A stretch of 64,000 bases of DNA from Lepisosteus oculatus (lineage: Eukaryota; Chordata; Actinopteri; Semionotiformes; Lepisosteidae). Where the stretch lies: contig NC_090716.1 in the NCBI RefSeq assembly GCF_040954835.1, positions 6,001,605-6,065,604 on the forward strand, given 5' to 3'. The stretch's first letter is position 1. Every line of letters begins with the position of its first letter. A program made the translations under genes and the position numbers. The notes under the pieces were generated by a model. That model was not told the DNA's origin and did no database searches. It saw only the letters and a list, made by a program, of their open reading frames with translations. Below are positions 57,240-64,000 of this stretch, piece after piece.

Positions 57240-57490
57240 TGTTCAGTAAACAAAATTGTTTCCACCATCTTCAGGATAGGATTTCCATTAGTCATTGTGG
57301 ATCAGGGGGCTCATATTGGTACAAAATAAACACCTGTAGTTCGCAGGCTGCCTAGATAAACAAACAGACATCTCAGTTTTTTGCAGTAGCTGTTTGGTAA
57401 TGCCTTTGTTATCACATATGCTTCTACTGTATCATCCCCCAGGTGAGGTGCAGTTTGAGATGGATTTATCTTTTTCTAATTATAGTTTGG
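57240..57490 (+). pseudogene. Decayed retroelement-like (integrase-core-like) remnant
   Basis: A short frame near 57,270-57,326 has the spacing of a retroelement integrase core (Phe-Pro, then Ile-Val-Asp-x-Gly) and is ended by TAA at 57327-57329. About 100 bp on, a Tyr-His-Pro motif (57430-57438) falls where that enzyme family has one. Stops and frame shifts mean no product. The evidence is short motifs only. Confidence 0.28.
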
Positions 57491-58384
57491 CCTGAGAGTT
57501 AATTTAGCCCTCCAGTTGTGGTTGTGCAATGCATTTTATTTAATTATAGTCTTGATACTAGCTGTTACAGCAAGCATACACTTAACCTTTGTTCAGAGCA
57601 AGATTGTGATATTTTAGGTCGACTCCATAGTCTAGATTTCTTTGTAATTGTGTTTGTATTCTTATTTTTTGACCTAAAAACGTTATTTATAGATCTATCT
57701 CATCTAATTTTTAATAGTATTTACAGAGCCTTAATCAGAGCTTTACAGAAAACAGGTTTTTGTTTTCTTTTATGATACATCTGGCAGTGTTTGACAAAAT
57801 GCTAAATGATCCTACGCATTTTCTGTTAGGAGTATTGGTAAGGGGGTGTTTTGCTGAAATTTCTAATTAAGAATCAGTAGATTTCCTAAAAAAGAAATTG
57901 GAAAACCTAATTTTGATTTTTTTCTGTGGTTCCACTATGGATCAAGCAGTTGACTATCATCACTGCAACGTTCTTAGCTCCTTGGTTAATAGGCATTGCC
58001 TGTTTTTGTCCTCCTCACCAGAACACAAACAGGGAAACTTTTCTGTCGACAGGAAAAGGTGCATACCCCTCTCTCTTCTGAGGGTGTTCCAATTGTTGCC
58101 ATCCCAAAAACCACCAACCCCGAAGAGCTATCAACCGTGGTCAGCCAGAGGTATCATGGTATAATCTTATAATAACAAGAGGTATCAGTGTGCTAGAAAT
58201 ATATTAATTAGGTTTAAGTTCAGATTCAACAAATGTTCAATTCTGGAATTTTTCAAGCAGGTTAGAATTATACCTGTTTTTCTGCAAATATTTCATATAA
58301 GATTGTTTGATTTATAGTATTTTTTTAATATAAATATTTATAGTATTTATTGTTTGATTTATATCTTTGATTCTTATTTAGAAG

Positions 58385-58668
58385 CATAGGTAGGTAGGTC
58401 CCTTTTCAGGCCATAAAGGCCCATGGAGGGTGAGGGCCCCGATTTTTCTCCACCATCCAACACTGGTGGTGGAGGTGGTGAGATCAGCATCACACTCCGG
58501 CCACTCCATTACCCTTAGAAGGATTAACCCCTGGAAAGCAGGCTGGGTCTGGAAGAAATTAGAGCAAGCTACTATACATCGCTCGCCCCTAGCTGGGATT
58601 GAACCCGGGACCTTCCGGTCAGGAGCGAGACGCCCTCGCTGTCTGTGCTACCACGGCTCGCTTTAGAA
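58385..58668 (-). repeat. tRNA-derived SINE
   Basis: On the minus strand the head reads GAGCCGTGGTAGCACAGACA. It has an A-box-like TGGTAGCACA (58653-58644) and a B-box-like GGTTCAATCC (58605-58596) spaced as in tRNA genes. A tRNA-unrelated body runs to about 58385. The missing cloverleaf and the long body make a functional tRNA unlikely. Confidence 0.75.
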
Positions 58669-60368
58669 AGAGATTGTGCACTAATTCATTTAGATAGATG
58701 CTCACTGTATGTCTCTGTACGGTTATAGCTCCACCTTTATAGTTTTACAGGGAATCATTAGCTTTAAAGCATGAGAATAGTCATAGAACATATTGGCACA
58801 GTGTTGGTTGTTTATTATGGATAGTTGGTAAATTAAACATTTTTATACCCAATTACTTATCTATTCTGAGCTCTAATCCAATCCCAGATACATAAATAAT
58901 ACAAAAATGACAGATTTGGTGAACTCCTCTTTCACTGCTGGTGTTTGCAAAAGAGTGACAATCCATCTCTATCTGTTTTCTGCAAGAACAATGACAGAGC
59001 AGCTTGGAGCCTCCATGCCATCTGGATAAATTGGTAAATTATGACAGTTCATTAATTCTGCTTTCCTCTCTGGTACATTTTGCTTGGGGGGCAAGCAGAG
59101 GAAGAGCATGACAGCCATTACGGTCAATACTAAAACTGTCATTTCTGGGAATAAAAAATGAAATGAGGTGTGTGTGTGTGTATGTTGGGGTGCTGGTCAT
59201 GGGGAAGAATAGAATAAATAATTTAAAGGCAGGAGATTTCAGCCAGACGTAATTACCTTGAGATTAAAGTCTTGAATGAGGCATGTGACAGGAAGCATCG
59301 GATATTTATTGATCTGTCAGTAAAGGGAGGGACCATGGAGGAAACGAAGCAAAAATAAAAATGGATTGGAGGAAAAAAGCTTTATCATCTGAGACAAGGT
59401 GTTAGTGTTTGAAATGGAAGGTTTGTTACTTGGACTTAATGAGTGAAACACAGGAAGATAGTAGAGCAATTAATTGATTCTTTTTTCATGATGATGAGCC
59501 TGCTATCAGATTGCACAGCCATGAGCCATGATCTCTGCTGCAGAACAGGCAAACATATCTTTGATAGGTACACTAGCATTACAATTTAGACATTTATCCA
59601 AAGTCTTTCACCATGTTATGCTGAGAAATAAATATGCTTCAAGACTGCACTTTTATTCCATTCTAACAAGACTACTTTCAAAGGAAGATGTTACACTGAG
59701 AGATGTGCTTCACTTTTTTTCATTCCAAATGAACTCCAGCCAATTTTCCATAGCTTTGTTTAAGTGGGGAAAAAAGGGAAGAGAATGATGACACACATGT
59801 TCTAGAGATAAAAATGGAAAGTAACCAGAATGTTATGACACACACCACAACAATATGTAGTACTTCTTCACAAAGGTTGATGAAAATACACAATAGTTCT
59901 TAATTTTTTGCCATATGGTTGTTCAAAGATAGGTCCCTAAGCCTGGCCAATTCCCTCTGTGTGTTTGACCTAATTTCTTTTTTTTTCCATAATTTTATAA
60001 TTTCTTACATTTATTGCTGCACATAAAAGTTATTACTGCTGTTCATGCCCTGGGGCATCACTTGTTAATGAATCAGACTGCCTGTTGGGATATTCATCTT
60101 AATAAATAAAGAGCAACATGCATCCCTGCTAACCACAGAACTTCCTAAGCTAATGTGAATTCAACAGCGAACCTCTGTCTGGGGCTGTGCTTCTGCATCA
60201 CTCACAGACGGCAGAATGGTGCTATTGCATTAATAAAATAAACAAGTGTGTTCTACATAAAGACAACAAATGGTTTATTTAAAGGGTCTCTCTCCTTCAT
60301 CAAAGTACAGTGCATCACTACAGTGTATTGATCAACATTCCTGCACACTGTTCATTCTGTAACTCAAA
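58669..60368. other. Non-coding DNA, possible conserved elements
   Basis: It has higher sequence complexity than nearby AT-rich DNA, with homeodomain-like TTAATT and E-box cores around 58,900-59,400 and a short GT microsatellite near 59,170. No coding frame supported. Confidence 0.35.
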
Positions 60369-61640
60369 GCCTTGGTTCCCCTGTTTTTGCCTTTGTCCCT
60401 CTGAAAGCATTTGCAATGTACCTTTCAGTGAGTTAATTGTCCATCATCTTAATACAAGCCAAAAATGAAATATTAAAGCTAGGATGAGGTTGCTCAGTGA
60501 ATGTAGGAAACCAAGTTCTCCTCTTGTGTTAATTTGTTTTTAGAATTTGATTCAAGTGTTTTGTTATTGCTAAACTCACTCAATAAACACTGTTGTGTTT
60601 TGTTGTCTAAAGGTAATGCAAGGATGCATTGTTATTTAATGTATTTCAATAAATAGATAAGAGATAGAGATAAGATCTCTTTATTGGCCATATACAATTT
60701 CTTGTATTAGGAATTTGTCTTTTTGCATACCCCAGCTTGCTCTCCATGAGACACACAGACAGGGAGAGAAGCTGGGGGTCAGAGCGCAGGGTCAGCCATT
60801 TATACGGCGGCCCTGGAGCAGTCAAGTTAAGGGCCTTGCTCTGGGGTCCAACAGAGTAGGATTCCTCTGCCAGCCACCGGATATAAACTGGCAACCCTCA
60901 TTATAATTTTCTCTTTGAACTTCTCGGGAAGTCTCATCCTGCAATTATTGGGAATCTAAACTGAAAGTGCAAATATTAAAAACAAATATAGTATGTCTAT
61001 GCACATACTGCAGATGTTCATCTGTTGGCTTTTGTCAGTATTTATCACTTAGGTCAAGTAGAGGAGGCAATCTGTGACAGTTTGTAATTGGCCAGACCTC
61101 CTCACTATTCTTTTAAATCACAATGCAGCTTGTCTTGATTTCCCTGTTTCTGTCTTTGTCTCCCTGAAAGCATTTGCATGGATTAATGTACCTTTCAGTA
61201 CAGTTAATTGTCCATAACCTTAACACAAACCAAAAATGAAATATTAAAGCCTAGACTCAGTGAAGATAGAACATCTGTGTTTTTCGCTTGTTTTAATTTG
61301 ATATAATATTTTTTTTTGCTTTTTGCTAAACACTGATTGTTGTATCTCAAGGATGCATTTTCTAGTGCTTATATGAATATTTAAACTTACATGATAAAAT
61401 AACCTCCTGCTAATTTTGTTTTTGGACTTCTCAGGAGGTCTTATGGAATCTAAACTGAAAGTGCAAACATCAGAAACATATCGGTCTATACAAATGCTGA
61501 ATATGTTCAATTGCTGGCTTTTTATTAGCATGTGTCACATAGGGAAAGCTGAGGAGGTAGTGTGTGACAGTTTATAATTGGCCTGACCTCCTCACTACTC
61601 ATTTAAATCACAATGCAACTTGTCTTGCTGAATTTAAAGA
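60369..61640 (+). repeat. Local tandem duplication, two diverged units
   Basis: Unit 1 (about 60369-61130) and unit 2 (about 61131-61640) share, in the same order, CTGAAAGCATTTGCA, CCAAAAATGAAATATTAAAG, AATCTAAACTGAAAGTGCAA and GACCTCCTCACTA. Unit 1 is longer mainly because it contains the repeat at 60652-60900. No coding potential. Confidence 0.8.
60652..60900 (-). repeat. Interspersed SINE-like element inserted in duplication unit 1
   Basis: It is a GC-richer block starting AGATAAGAGATAGAGATAAG with GGGCCTTGCTCTGGGGTCCA and CTGCCAGCCACCGGATATAA. The GGGCCTTGCTC motif is common in fish short interspersed repeats. It is absent from unit 2 of the surrounding duplication. Confidence 0.6.
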
Positions 61641-64000
61641 AAACTATTGCTGCACACAGAATTATGATACCGGTTAAAGTTACCATGGTGACCATGGTGA
61701 CAATGACATTCCCATCCCCCTCTGTGAGAGGTTTTCTTATAATGTAGTGTCCGCTTTGTTACACTTTCAACTCTGCTGGGTTTTTTTGACAAGGTTACCT
61801 ACACTGTGCAATCAGAAATCAGTTAGCATGATTTCCTCAGATGACCGAATGCTCTTTCTTGAGGCCAGTGAAAAAGCCTAAGGCAGCTTTGGATCCGGTC
61901 CCAGCTCTTGTCTAAGTAAACAGTAAGTGGAACTGCTCTGTTTTGCAGTCATTTTGGAAATGACCAAACTTTTACCAATCTGAACCCCTTCACCAGCGAA
62001 CCTACCATGTTTAGGATATATTACATAACATAAATGACCAGGTCAGTTTTCTCCAAAATTCTCCACTGCAAATTGGTGGAATTTATTAGAAGGGAAAAAA
62101 AAGATTTGCCGCCTTTATTAAATGACCTAACTTCAGAAGATGTCTGGTATTTGCTATATGGCTAGGAACAATTTGACAAAAAGCAAGAGAAGCTGGAATA
62201 ATGTAGCAACCAGTATTTACCTTTCTTTTGTATCGGGAAATTCTGTATTCCATGTCTGTCATATATGTATCTAGCAAAAAAGAAAATCAAATAACGCATT
62301 CTGTTGGAGCTTCCATAAACACATTAAAAGCATAGCACCAATTATTCTAACTACAGTACTGTATATTGATTTTTTTCAGTATAAATTGCTGGTTCTGGTC
62401 ATGGCACAATCATTGTGAACATTTATGTGATGTACACATAAATAAGAAAAAAAAACCAAAACAGACCAACAGCTTTGATAAGATCAAGGACAGGTTTAAA
62501 AACGTGCTCATCCATTCTTTAGTGATTCAAATTTCCTGAAGTTCTTTGTAAAGTGTAATAAACTGTAACATTTCAAGGATCGTATCATTTCTTTGATGGA
62601 AGTAACTATAAAAAACATCTCTATCCATTAGTCTGCTGCTGAACTAACATGTTCAAGCTGCGTCAAGAAATGGGAAGGAAAAATGGTGTTGTGGGTTATT
62701 TACTAATGCTGAGTGGAATCAGTTGTAAAAATGTCAGGATCATGTAGTGTACATCACTATATAGTAGCCTGAGACAGTATGGCAAGATGGGAATCCATAG
62801 AGAAAGTTGGAAATATTGTGAATGTACAACAATGTAAAGTTTCAGTATTGTTTTTTTAATAGGCATTTAAAACTAGCCTGAGCTCATTAAGGTGCTTCTA
62901 CAGGGTGCCAGTAGCACCTTACGGTCATTGAACATTTGCTGGCTTAAGTATGGGCTGTGTCATTTTCCTGGGGCAGCATCACACAAGTGAATGATCGTCA
63001 TTAAGGTAGCTTGGGCTACCTAGGGTGATCAACGGTGACCTCTGCTGCTGGGCACCTGTGAGCTTACTGTGTTGTCAGTGAGAGCTACACAACTCTTCTC
63101 CTGCAAAGATGTGAAATCTGTCACAAGCAGTGGCAGCGATTCCAAATCTTTATTTGATTTTGTAAGAGTAGACACAACAAATGGAATCAAATCTCTAATA
63201 AGCTGTCTTTTTGTTATCACATTGACTTGTGATGCAGTATGCATTAATAGAAATATGGGGCCATTTTTGTAATATGTTGGCTTTATTGCACTTCATTAAG
63301 GACTGTCATTGAATATCTCTAATTGTAAGTTTGATGCCATATTGCAATATTACAAGTGGTCCTGCAAGATGAAGTAGCTTGCGGTTTATTTTCTTCACAT
63401 TTTAATTATAATTAAGGTCAAATAAAACAGATAATTGCAGGAGTCATTCAACAGTTGGAAAGCTGATGACTTCTTTGTTTATTATGATGATTAAATTTTA
63501 ATGACCATATTATGGGAGACACATGCAAACTTCAGAAGCATAGCAATAAATGTGTAACTGTGGAAGTTACAGGGCAAGAGGTTTCAGTGAACACAAAACT
63601 CCAGTAAAAATTAACTTTCTAATGATTCACTAATTAGCAGATTTGGCTCAGCAGGATCCTTGACAATTGATTTGCAATATGCCATTTTGTTAATGAGACT
63701 CGTGAGTACAGGTCTTGCATTCTGCCATTACTCATCTCCCCCTGCAGTTAATAAAATAATTGAGGTATAAAATCCCTAATGAAAACTTGCTCCCCATAAC
63801 AAAACAAATATTTTCAAGGCTAGTTTGCATTGAAAGGGGTGGTATGATGTACCAAACAAAGAAAAAACAATTTCTTTCAAAATAATATAGTGTAACTTCA
63901 GCTATTTTACACCCTAATGCATTGCATGTTGGAAGTGAGGTTTATTTCTTGTATATTCTTATAGAAATATTCTATAATATTAATAATTTATAATACTATT
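61641..64000. other. Non-coding DNA to the right edge
   Basis: No gene supported. The stretch 63,440-63,790 is rich in ATTA/TAAT homeodomain cores and lacks simple repeats, resembling a regulatory element; this is impression only. Confidence 0.35.

Noticed and set aside
58590-58661. Functional tRNA gene on the minus strand
   Set aside because: A- and B-box-like motifs are present, but a good acceptor stem and a poly-T stop are not evident and a long unrelated body follows; it is a SINE.
1-64000. CRISPR arrays, bacterial operons, insertion sequences or rRNA
   Set aside because: No regularly spaced repeats or prokaryotic signals; all coding features are spliced vertebrate genes.

Overview
This is vertebrate nuclear DNA: spliced genes with GT-AG introns, AT-rich introns and intergenic DNA, and interspersed SINE-like and foldback repeats. 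A giantin (golgin B1) gene lies beside two photoreceptor guanylate cyclase activating protein (GCAP) genes. The long repeat at about 45.1-45.6 kb and the tRNA-derived SINE at about 58.4-58.7 kb look like ray-finned fish repeats. A non-teleost lineage such as gar, bowfin or bichir would fit, but that is inference.

Positions 1-30,200 (minus strand): one gene fills this half. I assembled 28 coding exons plus a putative non-coding first exon for giantin. The splice phases are consistent from ATG to stop, giving 14,856 nt including the stop, about 4,951 residues. One uninterrupted exon of 11,079 nt carries three quarters of the protein. The C-terminal exon carries the membrane anchor and the stop codon lies at the very left edge, so the coding region is complete here. 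Two of the introns appear to use GC donors. A CRE and a YY1-type motif mark the likely promoter near 30.2 kb.

Positions 32,200-39,020 (minus strand): two complete four-exon GCAP2-like genes lie head-to-tail, with identical intron positions and phases. They encode 192 and 196 residues. Each has a TATA box and a homeodomain (CRX/OTX/RAX-type) motif upstream. The first keeps the Met-Gly myristoylation start. The second starts Met-Glu and so lacks the acceptor glycine.

Positions 39,020-64,000: mostly non-coding. On the plus strand at 42.9-43.9 kb there is a convincing start of an unrecognised gene: a two-codon exon, then a 100-nt acidic exon. Its remaining exons are not identified. The rest is AT-rich intron or intergenic DNA holding a foldback element copy, a ~590-bp dispersed repeat, a tRNA-derived SINE, a decayed retroelement-like stretch, and a local tandem duplication (about 60.37-61.64 kb) in which only one copy carries a repeat insertion.

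Giantin is a housekeeping Golgi tether and the GCAPs work in photoreceptor outer segments. The genes look like neighbours, not a functional cluster. I found no convincing new molecular system. The most interesting items are the very long giantin, the tandem GCAP2-like pair with its non-myristoylatable member, the unrecognised plus-strand gene start and the perfect-armed foldback element.
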